From Isoetes taiwanensis (lineage: Eukaryota > Streptophyta > Lycopodiopsida > Isoetales > Isoetaceae), in assembly GCA_021234155.1 (NCBI GenBank), contig JAJEKV010000005.1, positions 28,885,617 to 28,949,616 of the forward strand: a stretch of 64,000 nucleotides of DNA, written 5' to 3'. Made by a program: the position numbers and the translations under genes. Position 1 is the first letter of the stretch, and the number at the start of each line of letters is the position of its first letter. The notes beneath the pieces are model-generated. The model did no database searches and had not been told where the DNA came from. It was given only the letters and a program-made list of their open reading frames with translations. This document shows positions 1 to 10,600 of the stretch, piece by piece.

Positions 1-430
1 TGTGACAATAAACTGACTTAATACTGACAAAAGTGGTGAGATGATACAAATCAGACCATAATGTTGCAACAAATGACACAACTATGATAATAGAATGACA
101 AAGTTTTGACAAAACCATGTGTTAAAATGTGTCAATAGACTGACTTTAGAATGACAAAAGCAGTGACAAAGAAATGATATAAATTTGACCATAGTGTGAC
201 AATAAAATATTATAACTTTGACAAAGATGTTAGAGAAAAAGTGGCACAAATGCGTCAATAGTGTGCCAATAGAATGCCTCAAATGTGACAAAAGGGAGAG
301 AATAGGGTGACAAAGAAGTGAATATAAAGTGACAATAAGTTGGCATCAAAGTGTCAATACAATGACAATAAAATGACAATAAACAGACTTTGATGCACTA
401 ACTTTAAAGTGACAAGTTGATAAAAAATTA
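1..430. repeat. TGACA-rich degenerate tandem array (left)
   Basis: The stretch is a loose array of TGACAAAA, GTGACAATAAA and related words at roughly 10-25 bp spacing. The same words fill 5520-6140. Arrays of short motifs near the ends are typical of CACTA (En/Spm) elements, where the element's own DNA-binding protein recognises them. A CACTA-type transposase relic starts just to the right, which supports that reading. The array runs off the left edge of the window. Confidence 0.6.
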
Positions 431-439
431 TTCGAGAAG

Positions 440-1030
440 TCAAGATATCATCAATCATCTTCTTGATCATCATTACTAGGCTCTAACGTAGTAGTATCGA
501 TCAGACGTCTGCGCCAGGGTACAACATGGGCTACAATCCACCATGTTGGTTTAACAGGGTTTTCAAAAAAGAAAACCTGTTCAACTTATTTGGGGTAAAA
601 AAATGATTCATCATCTCTCCAAGAACCTGTTTTGAATCAATCTGGTAGAAACCCAAAGGATGTGATCTCATGGTCCAATTTCTGCCATTCCAAATCTTTG
701 GGTCATCTTTTGTATTGAAGGTGTGACTTCTTTTAGAAAGAACAATGTTTCATGAAGCGAATGACCCTCAACCATAGACCCCTCAGGCCTAGCCATTTGC
801 CAGACGTAACCTTTTAAAACTTTCATATACCATTCTAAAAAGAACATCCACCAACTTGGAGCTGGTCCAACAACCGAATCTATTTTGGTGGACGAATCAA
901 TAAATGTACTTGAAGGTCAAAAGAACTTATAGGGAGCTCTCGCTCCATCATGTAAAGTAGTTCAGCTATCTGAACCCCCATTGTTGAATTATCATCTAAG
1001 CTAATCTCTTTCAATACCCATCTATGTACA
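440..1030 (-). pseudogene. CACTA (En/Spm) TNP2-type transposase relic, DUF4218 region
   Basis: On the minus strand the frames read STMGVQIAELLYMMERELP, then a segment matching the DUF4218 signature of CACTA transposases: PAPSWWMFF, a MKVLKGYVWQMARPEGSM stretch and a GHSLHET tail. In the family this domain follows the TNP2 catalytic region, which would lie at higher coordinates. Reading it requires a frame change near 890, where an in-frame TAG appears, and more stops follow below 700, so it is dead. Degenerate upstream pieces may persist to about 1620: a minus-strand frame at 1231-1617 has LTRFAVAGLARISCILCAFF, loosely like the TNP2 linker. Identification rests on remembered family motifs. 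Confidence 0.65.
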
Positions 1031-1680
1031 AACTTGGTATTTATTAACAACATACTTGAAAATATACCACTAAAAAATGTTTTGTATCACCTTGCAAACT
1101 TTCCAAGGCGATATATAATGGCATGAATGTTACTTGTAAGACAATTCTCAATTGCACATGGAAGAACGTGCTAGAATGCAGCAAAAACACATAATTAAAA
1201 AAATACGCCATAAGATATTTAATACAAAATCTAAGTCACCATCTTTTGTGAAGGCTTTATGATGTGAAGCGCTATAGCCAGTGGATGGATTCCTTGTGGT
1301 AAATAGATTATTGGGACATTCTGAAGCTTCAATCGATTAAAGGCGAGTGAAAATTGGCAGAATATTTCAACAAAAAATGCGCAAAGGATACATGAAATTC
1401 TCGCAAGACCGGCAACAGCAAATCTTGTCAGATTCACCACAAGGTACTCGTTGATCATTATAAATTCTTTCCCTTTTCTTACGCAAAGCAAAATGCAAAA
1501 ACAGAGATGCATAAAGGACAAATCATGCATGCCCATGTCTGATCTTATGCAGCACAAAGAACCAGAGCCCAAAATTGGCTTTGTTGATTTTAGAAAGTCC
1601 GCAAGATTCGGATCCATCTAAATTGCAAGCCACAAATGCGATTTGCAGAAGAGTTTTGGCCAAAGAGATTTTCTTACCCA

Positions 1681-1852
1681 GTTGGCATGTTGGAGCCTAG
1701 GTGGCATGTTGGGAGCCCACGTGGCATGTTTGAGCCACCTTGGCATGTTGGAGCCTAGGTGGCATGTTGGAGCCCACGTGGCATATTTGAGCTACCTTGG
1801 CATGTTTGAGCCACTTTGGCACGTTTGAGCCTAGGGTGCATGTTGGTGCCTA
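1681..1852. repeat. 19-bp minisatellite, short outlying copy
   Basis: About nine tandem units of the form GGCATGTTGGAGCC(T/C)A or GGCATGTTTGAGCCACCTT. They are the same two alternating 19-bp subunits that make the 1.4-kb array at 7719-9090. Open frames here such as MLEPRWHVGAHVACLSHLGM are translation of the repeat, not a gene. Confidence 0.9.
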
Positions 1853-1860
1853 GGTGGGGA

Positions 1861-3240
1861 GCAACTCCTCGGGCTCTGTCACAGAATTTGGTTATGCATT
1901 GACATTGTACAATTTGATAATTGAAAACCACTGAATTTGTTTGTTGGAACCCATTGACATGATGGGGTCAAAGCATGCCACAAGTCTTTTCCATACGAAA
2001 CAACAAGTCAAACCCTTGACCTAATGCCTTGGGGGATTACTCCGTGACCAAGAAGGCAAGGGAAGACAATAACATACTACAAAAACATAACTATACCCTA
2101 TCGGGGGACTTATACCACCAACATACGAATACCTATTGAGAGTTACCACCATAAGTTGACATTAAGCACGAAGGCCCCTTTTGGTAACAAAAAACTTATT
2201 TAAGTTCTTGAACTTCCCTCTATTCTATCCCTTACCAAATTCCTCTATCAAAAACTCCGAAGGTAGTTGTTTTCCTTGCTTTATCAATTTCTTGCAAAAA
2301 ATTCCTAATCATCATGTCTACATCACTACAATTTGCCAATGTCATCCAATGAAAAATCAAAGATGTACATCTTTTCAATTTTGGCCTAGTCAGAACTTGA
2401 CCTTGTTGGCTTGGCATGCTATGTCACCAGTCACATGTGAAAAAGAAAATGATAGTTTTATGCAATGCATGATAAAGCTGCATTATATAGAACGGTCAAG
2501 AAGAACGACCCGAAATATTTTATGCAATCTTTCGTTTCAACCCTCCTTGGAAGGATGTTCGTCTATACTCTGGTCAATCTTAGGGTATGAAGGTTCAGAA
2601 GCCACCAACTTAGATGGTTGGAGCCTTCATATCCTCCTTGCCATAGGTTTAAGCCAAAATTTAAAGTTGGCTTCAACAAGGTTTGAGTGCCTAACAACTC
2701 AACTGGAAACCATTGATCATGGGCATTGCCATTATTTTGTCAAAGCTATTTTGATTGGAAGAGAGAAGCAAATAAACCATATGCCGAGGAATAAAACATA
2801 TGTTGAGGAAAAAAAAATGGTCTTCTTCCTGGTGTAGTAAACCAATATAACATCCAACGGCTAGGATTAATAAGATAAATGGCCAAGATTGCGATGCTTG
2901 GTCCTTTGTTCTTATTGGCTCTAGAATTGACAGCCGAAATGATGATCCAGTTCTTCCCACCTAGCGGACTTGATCCAGTTCTTCCCACCTTGCAGACTTG
3001 CCGCCTTTGCCATGGCGCCCCCAGATGGACATGCTCAATCCCAGATGGGCAGTTTCCAGATTTCGCGGTGCTTCTGAGCGGTGCTTTTGCGCGGTGCTTC
3101 TGGATTCTGTGCCATACTTCTGCTGGACAAGCCTTCGGATTTGGCTCATTTCTCTGTGGCATCCAAGGACTGGTATGAACGAATCCATTAAAATGCCTTT
3201 TGGGAAAGAAAACCCGCGTGCAATTATGAAATACTTTGTT
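1861..3240. other. No recognised gene; between minisatellite and MITE
   Basis: The longest open frame here is 218 codons on the plus strand (2181-2837), and it overlaps long frames on the minus strand. None shows a recognisable domain and base composition does not favour one frame. At 2950-2995 the phrase GACTTGATCCAGTTCTTCCCACC is locally duplicated in part. I see no promoter, RNA gene or transposon signature I can defend. Confidence 0.4.
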
Positions 3241-3250
3241 GTTTGAATAA

Positions 3251-3691
3251 GGGAAAAACTCTGAAATACCCTTATGTTTTGCTAAAACTAACAAAACGCC
3301 CCTAGTTTTGGGGGTATTTTTATAGAAATGATCATAAGTTTTTTGTGATGATCCAAATGAGAATGAGTCTTTCAAATATATTGTAGAAGAGCTTGAGATC
3401 TTTCCATGGAAGTTAACATCTCCTGAATCGGATTCCGAAATCTCAAGTTATGGTCTGGTAAATCCCTCTAAAATTTCTATAATTTTCTTGTGTATTAAAA
3501 ATAGCATAACTTGATTTATATGATCTTACCTTTGATGGAAAGATCTCATTCTCCTTCACAATAGCTCTGTAAGACTCATTCTCATTTGAATCATCACAAA
3601 AAAGTTATGATCATTTCCATTAAAATACCCCCAAAACTAGGGGCGTTTTGTTAATTTTAGCAAAACATAAGGGTATTTCAGAGTTTTTCCC
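3251..3691. mobile_element. MULE-type MITE with long inverted arms
   Basis: A 441-bp element opens with GGGAAAAACTCTGAAATACC at 3251 and closes with its reverse complement at 3691. The inverted arms run about 120 bp each (3251-3375 and 3567-3691), separated by a unique centre. The flanks are TTTGAATAA (3242-3250) and TTTGAAGTG (3692-3700), a 9-bp target duplication with the first six bases still identical. A GGGAAAA-type terminus and a 9-bp duplication are hallmarks of Mutator-like elements. No coding capacity, so it is non-autonomous. Confidence 0.8.
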
Positions 3692-3700
3692 TTTGAAGTG

Positions 3701-5500
3701 AATAAATCCTTGGATGTTTCGCAGGTCATGTTCATACTAGTAACAAGGTAAACGTTATAAGATCATGTTCATATGCTCATTTGCTATAAAATGGTGATTC
3801 CGACCAGTATTAAGTTGTTCGTAGCCAGACTTGGCGGCCAGTATTTAGGCACAAAAATGGCAGGGTATGTTGTTTACCAGTATAAAGATGCTGAACTTCA
3901 CTGCTGAACCTGTAATAAAGATGCTGAACTTCACTGTTGCAATGGCAGATCTATGACATAATATGGAGATTTGAAGCGATAAAACCAGGTTGGTTCTTAA
4001 TATTTACAGTCCTTTATGGCTTATATTCATAAGAGAGTAAACATAAATAGCTTGTTTCTCAAGTTTCATGATGGACCTAGCTGCATCATCTAGTTAGGCA
4101 TGAAGTGTTTTTAACCTTGTACATCTGATGCAAAGTGAATGTTGGGTGGATGCATAGCAAATGGGATTTATCCCTGTCGCAAGAAGGGAATAGGCATTTG
4201 GTTCCACTTAAAAAGTTGAACGGAATTGAATGACTTCTGCCAATCAGGTTTGCATAATATTTCATATTTTAATAATGGATCAGCATGTATATGTATGCGT
4301 TCTTAGCTTGTGGACATGATCCTATGCTGTTGTTAAATGACCCGGCAGCGTAGAAAATGCTTCTACTTCCTACAATAAAGGATTACTATATGGGTATAAG
4401 TATTTAACAGAATAATACAGGTTGGATAGAACTAGTCGGTTAGAACAGTTTTAACACTTACAATAGAAAGATATCTTCATGATGCATTTGTAATCCTTTT
4501 TGGGTCCACAAAATATGCAATCATATCTACAAAAATATGGAGCTGCATTAATCTAAAATGCTATAGATTGTATAAGACTAGGCTGCAAGAATTTTAAGCT
4601 TCCAGCCTTGGAAATCTTGCATGGTTTGAAAACGAAAATGAGGCAATTATTCGGAGCTCTGATAACCAGGTATGAAAAAATATTCATATTTCCACGAAAA
4701 AATGGTTATGATTATGATTTAGCAAGTTACTTTGTGATGGTTCTTAGCAGTGATTATTTAATTGGAAGTTTGAGTTTGAAAGCAGATTATTCAAGTAGTA
4801 TACAGTTGAAGATATGCAGATTAGGTCTTTTTGCTTAAGGTAGGTCTCTAGATTAAATAGGTGGCTGGTCTTGAGAGCAGAGCACGCGTACTTTACTAAA
4901 AGTACTATGTTGGATCACAGTAGTACAACAGGATAGATAGAGTGTAAGTATGTGGTACTTTTGTGGATTAATTGTTCATAATTTGTTTCAAGGTGGTGGG
5001 CTAAAAATGACATGTTAGTTGATCACTCTCTATTTTCTTTCTGTTTTTATGATTGATCGTAATGCCTTTGGTGTTGGCAGGGGCTCGTTCTATTAAATGT
5101 TGCAGGTGCAATGAATAGGAAGGGGCTTACCAAAGAGGCTTGCTCCTTTGTGCATTAATACATGTGTTCTTTGTCATTGCCTGCAATTCAAATCCTTCTA
5201 TTGCAAGCTACTTGTTCAATAGGCACACCAAAAAACTTGAAATTCTAAGGGCTTAACACATTTTTATGTAAAAGGTTATGACTATCCTATGGTATTTGTG
5301 TCGTTTTGGAATTCAGGTTCGGGAATATAGAACATTAAAAGGTCTAAAAACCAAGCATATTGCAACAAGGAAGTTGTAATTGAGTATTCGCCACATTATT
5401 CTTGTTGGCATTGTAAAGATTGTTCATTCTTGTTTTGTAACTATGATTACCTTTAAATAAAGAAGTTCTTGTTTTATACACTTATTTCTTTATAACAGTC
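3701..5500. other. No recognised gene; AT-rich
   Basis: AT-rich sequence without a convincing open frame; the longest is about 76 codons at 4608. No tandem structure, inverted repeat or domain was recognised. It lies between the MITE and the right-hand CACTA-like terminus, so it is probably decayed CACTA interior or older insertions. Confidence 0.35.
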
Positions 5501-5504
5501 ATTC

Positions 5505-6150
5505 TCTTATAGTGATAGAAAAAATGAGTGTCAAAGTTTTTGCTAAAGTATTGACTATAGCAGTGTCAAAAATGAAACAAACAAATGATATAAAATTGCC
5601 AGAAAAGTGACAAAAAAGCACCTAAAAATATATTAATAGATGACAAAAATATGCCAAGAAAAACTTAGAATATGATCAAATATGTGACAAAAAATTGCCC
5701 AAAAAATAACAAAAATGCATCAAATATGTTAAAAAATGTGACAAAAAATTGCCAAGACAACTTAAAATATGCCAAAATATGTGCCAAATAATTGTCAAAA
5801 AAAGTGACAAAAAATTATCTAAGATTTGACATAATAGGTGCCAAAGAATTGCAAAAAAAGTGACAGAAAATAATCTAAAATATGACACCATAGATGACAA
5901 TAAATTGCCAAAAACAACCTATATGACAAAATAGGTGTGTAAGAATTGTCCCAAAAGTGACAAAAGAATGTTATAAAAGATGACAAAAATAGGTGTCAAA
6001 AATTTGCCAAAAAATGTGACAAAAAACTGATGATGTATCGTCACTAATTTTTGACATTTTTATAGTCACATTTTTGTCAGTTCTCTGAAAAATGCAGTAG
6101 TCTATAAAGTGACAAAAAAACTGACAATAAACGCCTATTCTCTTGTAATG
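5505..6150. repeat. TGACA-rich array with CACTA-like termini (right)
   Basis: Repeated TGACAAAA, TTGCCAAAA and TGTCAAA words fill 5520-6140, matching the array at 1-430. Two candidate element ends in the same orientation bracket it: TTCTCTTATAGTG at 5508-5520 and TTCTCTTGTAATG at 6138-6150. Their reverse complements begin CACTATAAGAGAA and CATTACAAGAGAA, close to the CACTACAAGAAA-type ends of plant CACTA elements. A single complete element should have these in opposite orientations, so this looks like a nested or truncated arrangement. Confidence 0.55.
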
Positions 6151-6650
6151 AACATGTGGGAAAAAACTTGGCCTGATTTGGAACTAGGATGATGGAGAAA
6201 AACGAGTCCAAAGTGGATCAAAAAGTCCGTCAGTGAACCGTCACAGAAAACCAGCAAGCAGGTTTTTGGATCTCGAGCTTGATAAGGGTTTTTTGAATGA
6301 TTTCCACTGGTATAGGTCTCAATAGGCCTAATATCATGTGCAAAAGATAAATTTGTAGTTTGGATGATGAGAAGTGTCTCTGTAGCATGTTACCACGAGA
6401 AGTATCTCTGTTATTACAGAGACACTTCTCGTGATCCAAACTACAATTTTATCTTTTGCACATAATATTAGGCCCTATTTAGACTTGTATTAGTTGAAAT
6501 CATGCAAAAAAACCCTTATCAAGCTCGAGATCCAAAAAATTGCTTGCTGGCCTTCTGTGACCATTCACTGGCAGAATTTTTGATCCAATTTGGACTCGTT
6601 TTTCTCCATCATTCCAGTTCCAAATCAGGCCAATTTTTTCCTACATGTTC
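6150..6650. repeat. ~500-bp foldback (long imperfect inverted repeat)
   Basis: The left arm starts GAACATGTGGGAAAAAACTTGG at 6150 and the right arm ends with its near reverse complement at 6650. The arms are about 240 bp each and keep matching inward through the GATCTCGAGCTTGATAAGGG segment and the AGAGACACTTCTCGTG segment near the centre. It abuts the CACTA-like terminus. No clear target duplication is visible, so I cannot assign it to a transposon family. Confidence 0.75.
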
Positions 6651-6930
6651 CTAAAACTTTTCTCTGGTAGTCATTTCAAAAACCATGCAAAATTGTTTAG
6701 TAGAACTCGAGATATCATCATTTGAGTGTGCAGACCTTGTTTTGTCTCGGGGAAGTGCACTGGCCAAATTTTTGTCCAACTTTGAACCCGATTTTCTCAG
6801 ACATCCCAGATCCAAATTGAGCCAAAACCTTTTTCCCACATCTCACGACAAATTTTCACTGGTTGCTCCTCCAAAAACCATTTGAATAAAATCAGTACAA
6901 CTCGAGATATTCAGATCTAAGTTCAACTAC
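6480..6930. repeat. Degenerate ~190-bp tandem satellite
   Basis: The landmark A(G/A)CTCGAGAT recurs at about 6521, 6705 and 6899. Between landmarks the order is conserved: a TTGCTGG or CACTGG word, TTTTTGTCCAA or TTTTGATCCAA, a TTTCTC...CATC word, CAGATCCAAATTGAGCC or a variant, and TTTTTCCCACAT. The first unit is also the right arm of the foldback at 6150-6650, so that foldback is built from head-to-head copies of the same satellite unit. Confidence 0.6.
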
Positions 6931-7715
6931 CTCATTTTGCTTTAGGGATCCTAATGCAATTGATGCCTTTTGCATAATTTTGGCCAAAGATTGGTTGCCT
7001 TAAACAACCTGGAGATTCTAACACACCATATGCATATCAAAGCATGTGAATGAACTAACACACCTGTATACACGTATCCCCAAATGATTCGTTGGGCATG
7101 GGAGAGGAAGACAAGCCATATGATCAGATTTTTCAGGGTGCATTAGAATCTATGACAATGTCAATAATTCCAACTTTTTTAAACGCTTCTATTCAAAACA
7201 ATCTGTATACAATTAGCTCTTGAATTCTAATTGCCACAGTGGGAGGAAAATAGATCCAAACTCATGTCCGTCAGTTCCTATTGCTTCGCATCTTCAACTG
7301 CAACTTCTCGACTATGTCCCAAGTGCAACCGATCAAAACTCAATCTCCATAACGTAAACCCTACAATAACCTAGCAACATACAGGGTTTATGTTTCGGAG
7401 GCCGAAACGCGTAGGTGCATGATTTTTGAACATGCATGCAGAGCTATGGCGATAGAAATAACAGAGTTTGTATCTATCGGCCATCCCGAACGATCCCAAC
7501 AATCTTGCTACTGCAAAAGGTGCTCTTGACTTCTAATTGCCACACTGGGGGGAGGATAAATCCAAACCCCATTCCGTCTCCTGGGGTCTGGCCTCTCACC
7601 GCAGCCGCGCAAAGTCCTGCCCTTGTTTGACTTAGGGAAGGTGCCAACGCTTCTGTCAGATCCAATCAGAGAGAGACGTAGAGAGAGGAAGGGAGGGAAT
7701 GAGGGAGGAAGGGAG
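6931..7715. other. No recognised gene
   Basis: Mixed sequence with short overlapping open frames on both strands (for example 95 codons at 7795-7508, minus). A GAGAGAGACGTAGAGAGAGGAAGGGAGGGAATG purine-rich tract lies at 7670-7710 just before the minisatellite. I found no domain, promoter or transposon end. Confidence 0.35.
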
Positions 7716-7718
7716 AGC

Positions 7719-9090
7719 ATGTTGGAGCCTAGGTGGCATATTTGGACCACCTTGGCATGTTGGAGCCTGGTGGCATTCCGAAGCCTAGATGGCATGTTTG
7801 AGCCACCTTGGCATGTTGGACCCTAGGTGGCACGTTGGAGCATGCATGGCATTTTGGAGCCTAGATGGCATGTTTGAGCCACCTTGGCAAGTTGGAGCCT
7901 AGGTGGCATGTTGAAACCCGCATGGCATGTTTGAGCCTAGGTGGCATGTTGGAGCCCACGGCACGTTTAAGCCATCTTGGTATGTTGGAGCCCACGTGGC
8001 ATGTTTGAGCCACCTTGGCATGTTTGAGCCTAAGTGGCATGTTGGAGCCAAGGTGGTGGCATGTTTGAGCCACCTTGGCATGTTTGAGCCTAGGTGGCAT
8101 GTTGGAACCTGTGGCATGTTTGAGCCACCTTGGTATGTTGGAGCCTAGGTGGCATGTTGGAGCCTGTGTGGCATGTTTGAGCCACCTTGGCATGTTGGAG
8201 CCTAGGTGGCATGTTGAAGCCCACGTGGCTTGAGCCACTTTGTCATGTTTGAGCTACCTTGGCATGTTGGAACCTAGGTGGCATGTAGGAGCTTGTGTGG
8301 CATATTTGGGCCACCTTGGGATGTTTGAGACTCCTTGGCAGGCTTGAGCCTAGGTGGCATGTTGGAGCCGCGTGGCATGTTTGAGCCACCTTGGCATGTT
8401 TGAGCCTAGGTGCATGTTGAAGCCTAGGTGGCATGTTTGAGCCACCTTGGCATGTTGGAGCCTAGGTGGCATGTTGGAATCCACGTGGCATGTTTGAGCC
8501 ACCTTGGCATGTTAGGAGCCTAGGTGGCATGTTGGAGCGTGGCGGTTTTGAGTTTCCTTGGCATGTTTGACCCACCTTGGCATGTTGGAGCCTAGGTGGC
8601 ATGTTGGAGCCATCTTGGCATGTTTGAGTCTAGGTGGCATGTTGGAGCCTAGATGGCATGTTTGAGCCACCTTGGCATGTTGGAGCCTAGATGGCATGTT
8701 GGAGCCCAGCGTGGCATGTTTCAGCCACCTTGGCATGTTTGAGTCACCTTGGCATGTTGGAGCCTAGATAGCGTGTTGGAGCCCCGTGGCATATTTGAGC
8801 CACCTTATCATGTTTGAGCCACCTTGGCATGTTGGAGCCCACAGGTGGCATGTTTGAGCCATGTTGGCATATTTGAGCCACCTTGGCATGTTGGATCCTA
8901 GGTGGCGTGTTTGAGCCCACGTGGCATCTTTGCTTTAGCCACCTTGGCATGTTGCGAGCCTAGGTGGCATGTTGGAGCATCCCGATGGCATGTTTGAGCC
9001 ACCTTGGCATGTTGGAGCCCGGGTGGCATGTTTTAAAGCCTAGGTGGCATGTATGAGCCCAATGGCATCTTTGATCTACCTTGGCATTGT
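7719..9090. repeat. 19-bp minisatellite, main array
   Basis: About 70 tandem subunits of 19 bp alternate between two forms, GGCATGTTGGAGCCTAGGT and GGCATGTTTGAGCCACCTT, so the higher-order unit is 38 bp. Variants such as GGAGCCCACGT are scattered through it. Because 19 is not a multiple of 3 and the consensus lacks stops, long open frames appear in all frames on both strands (up to 125 codons), each giving a pseudo-repetitive peptide. These are artefacts. A short copy of the same array is at 1681-1852. Confidence 0.95.
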
Positions 9091-9094
9091 TGCA

Positions 9095-9885
9095 TCTCAA
9101 AAAATTACTTCCTAAAAAAAAAAACATCTACTTAGAAACTACACGTAGTTATAAATCACACTGAAAAACCATACTTCCTTAAGAAATAAGTGTTTAAAAA
9201 CCTTGGCTTTAATTATAAATCACACAAAAAAACTATACTTCCTTAAAAAACCACCACTTAAAAACTACACCTACTTATGAACCACACCTTAAAAACTATA
9301 CTCTATTAAAAAACAACTACTTAAAAATTACACCTAATTATATAAACCATACCTCAAAAAAACCATACTTCCTTAAAACATAGCTTCTTAAAAATTGTAC
9401 CTAGTTACAAACTACACCACTTCAGAAAAACCATACTTTATTAAAAAACAACCACTTAGAAACTACACCCACTTATAAACCACACCTCAAAAAACCATAC
9501 TTCTTTCAAAAACAGCTACTTAAAAACTACACCCACTTATAAACCACACCTCAAAAAACAACACCTCAACTTAAAAAATCACACCACTTTAGAAAACCAT
9601 ACTTCCATAAAAAACAGCCACTTAAGAACTACACCCACTTATAAACCACACCTCAAAAACCCATACTTCTTTCCAAAACAGCTGCTTAAAAACTACACTC
9701 ACTCATAAACCACACCTCAAAAAACAACACCTAGACTTAAAAAATCATACCACTTCAGAAAACTATACTTCGTTAGAAAACAACTACTTAAAAACTACAC
9801 CTACTTATAAACGACACCTTAAAAAACCATATTTCCTTAAAAAATAGATACTTAAAAACAACACCTTATTATAAACCACACTTCA
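9095..9885. repeat. ~65-bp A-rich tandem array
   Basis: About twelve units follow the pattern CCATACTTCCTTAAAAAACA, GCTACTTAAAAACTACACC, then TACTTATAAACCACACCTC and a run of A. The array follows directly on the 19-bp minisatellite without unique sequence between. Units differ by small indels and some are half-length. One strand is almost free of G, a strong strand asymmetry. No coding potential. Confidence 0.85.
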
Positions 9886-10600
9886 GACAGACTGTCGAGA
9901 TTTCAATGTGTCCGCAATCTTGGACACATTGAAATCTGGGCATTTCAGCTTTCAACAACAATCGCCTGGGATGATATATTTTACCGGTCGATCCGGGATG
10001 TAGTTGAAGCTTCTGGTATTCCTGTGGTTGAGGTGGACCATCAAGCTCATATTAAGTGTGCTGAGAACCTATCCTCATGTGCAGTCCTTGGTTATTTTAC
10101 TGGTGGCTATTTGGATTTTTCACGGTTCTGTATTTGGTTATCTCGGCTTTTGAGACGCCTTCAGCTTCCTCCTTTTCAGTCCATCAAGTTGTTGGCGAAA
10201 AACTTTGTTCTTATTATGTTTGAAAGTAGTGATGTAGTGGACTCTTTGGTATCAAGAGGGATTGATTTGGTGGGGAGTATATGATGTATCAGTATTACTC
10301 TCCTGGTTTTACATCAGATATGGTTCGCGCATTAAAGATGCCTTGTTGGTTCTCGATACCTAATCTTCCTCCTGATCTAATGGCCCATCAATTTCTAGTT
10401 GCAATTGCAACTGGTTTTGGGGTTCATATCTCACATTCCATCATGAACGGTCCGAGGATTTGTGTCTCAATGCCAGTGGATTTGGCTTTACTAGATTGTA
10501 TAGTGGTGAAAAGTGGGCCTTGGTATAAGAAGTTGGATCTTAAGCTTCTGAATGGACCAGAATTAGCCCGTCTGTTTCCTGACAAGGAGGCTTTTGCTAG
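9860..10600 (+). pseudogene. DUF4283-like protein relic (LINE ORF1-type)
   Basis: Two plus-strand frames join across a frame change near 10280. The first (about 9860-10284) carries IEIWAFQLSTTIAWDDIFY, then LIMFESSDVVDSLVSRGIDL. The second (from 10281) carries YYSPGFTS, ALKMPCWFSIPNLPPDLMAH and a VAIATGFGVHIS segment. The order matches DUF4283: a FESxxDxxxVLxxGxxL strand, a WxPxF strand, then WVRLPNLPLELW and IAxALG. In plants DUF4283 is common at the N-terminus of LINE-type retrotransposon ORF1 proteins. No zinc knuckle follows; the frame is cut at about 10600 where minus-strand ParB-like sequence begins. No endonuclease or reverse transcriptase is attached. Confidence 0.55.
9898..9937. repeat. 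Perfect 16-bp stem hairpin
   Basis: AGATTTCAATGTGTCC at 9898-9913 is followed by an 8-base loop and its exact reverse complement at 9922-9937. It sits at the junction of the A-rich array and the DUF4283-like relic, and the downstream half is also inside that relic's reading frame. Confidence 0.8.

Noticed and set aside
2181-2837. 218-codon plus-strand open frame
   Set aside because: No domain, no Kozak or promoter support, overlapped by equally long minus-strand frames; the peptide looks like translated noncoding DNA.
7861-9060. Long open frames on both strands (up to 125 codons) with repetitive peptides such as HLGSNMPRWLKHA
   Set aside because: They are translation of the 19-bp minisatellite. 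The unit lacks stops and 19 is not a multiple of three, so every frame stays open.
7719-9090. CRISPR-like regular array
   Set aside because: There are no unique spacers. Both 19-bp subunits are repeats, and the setting is plant nuclear DNA.
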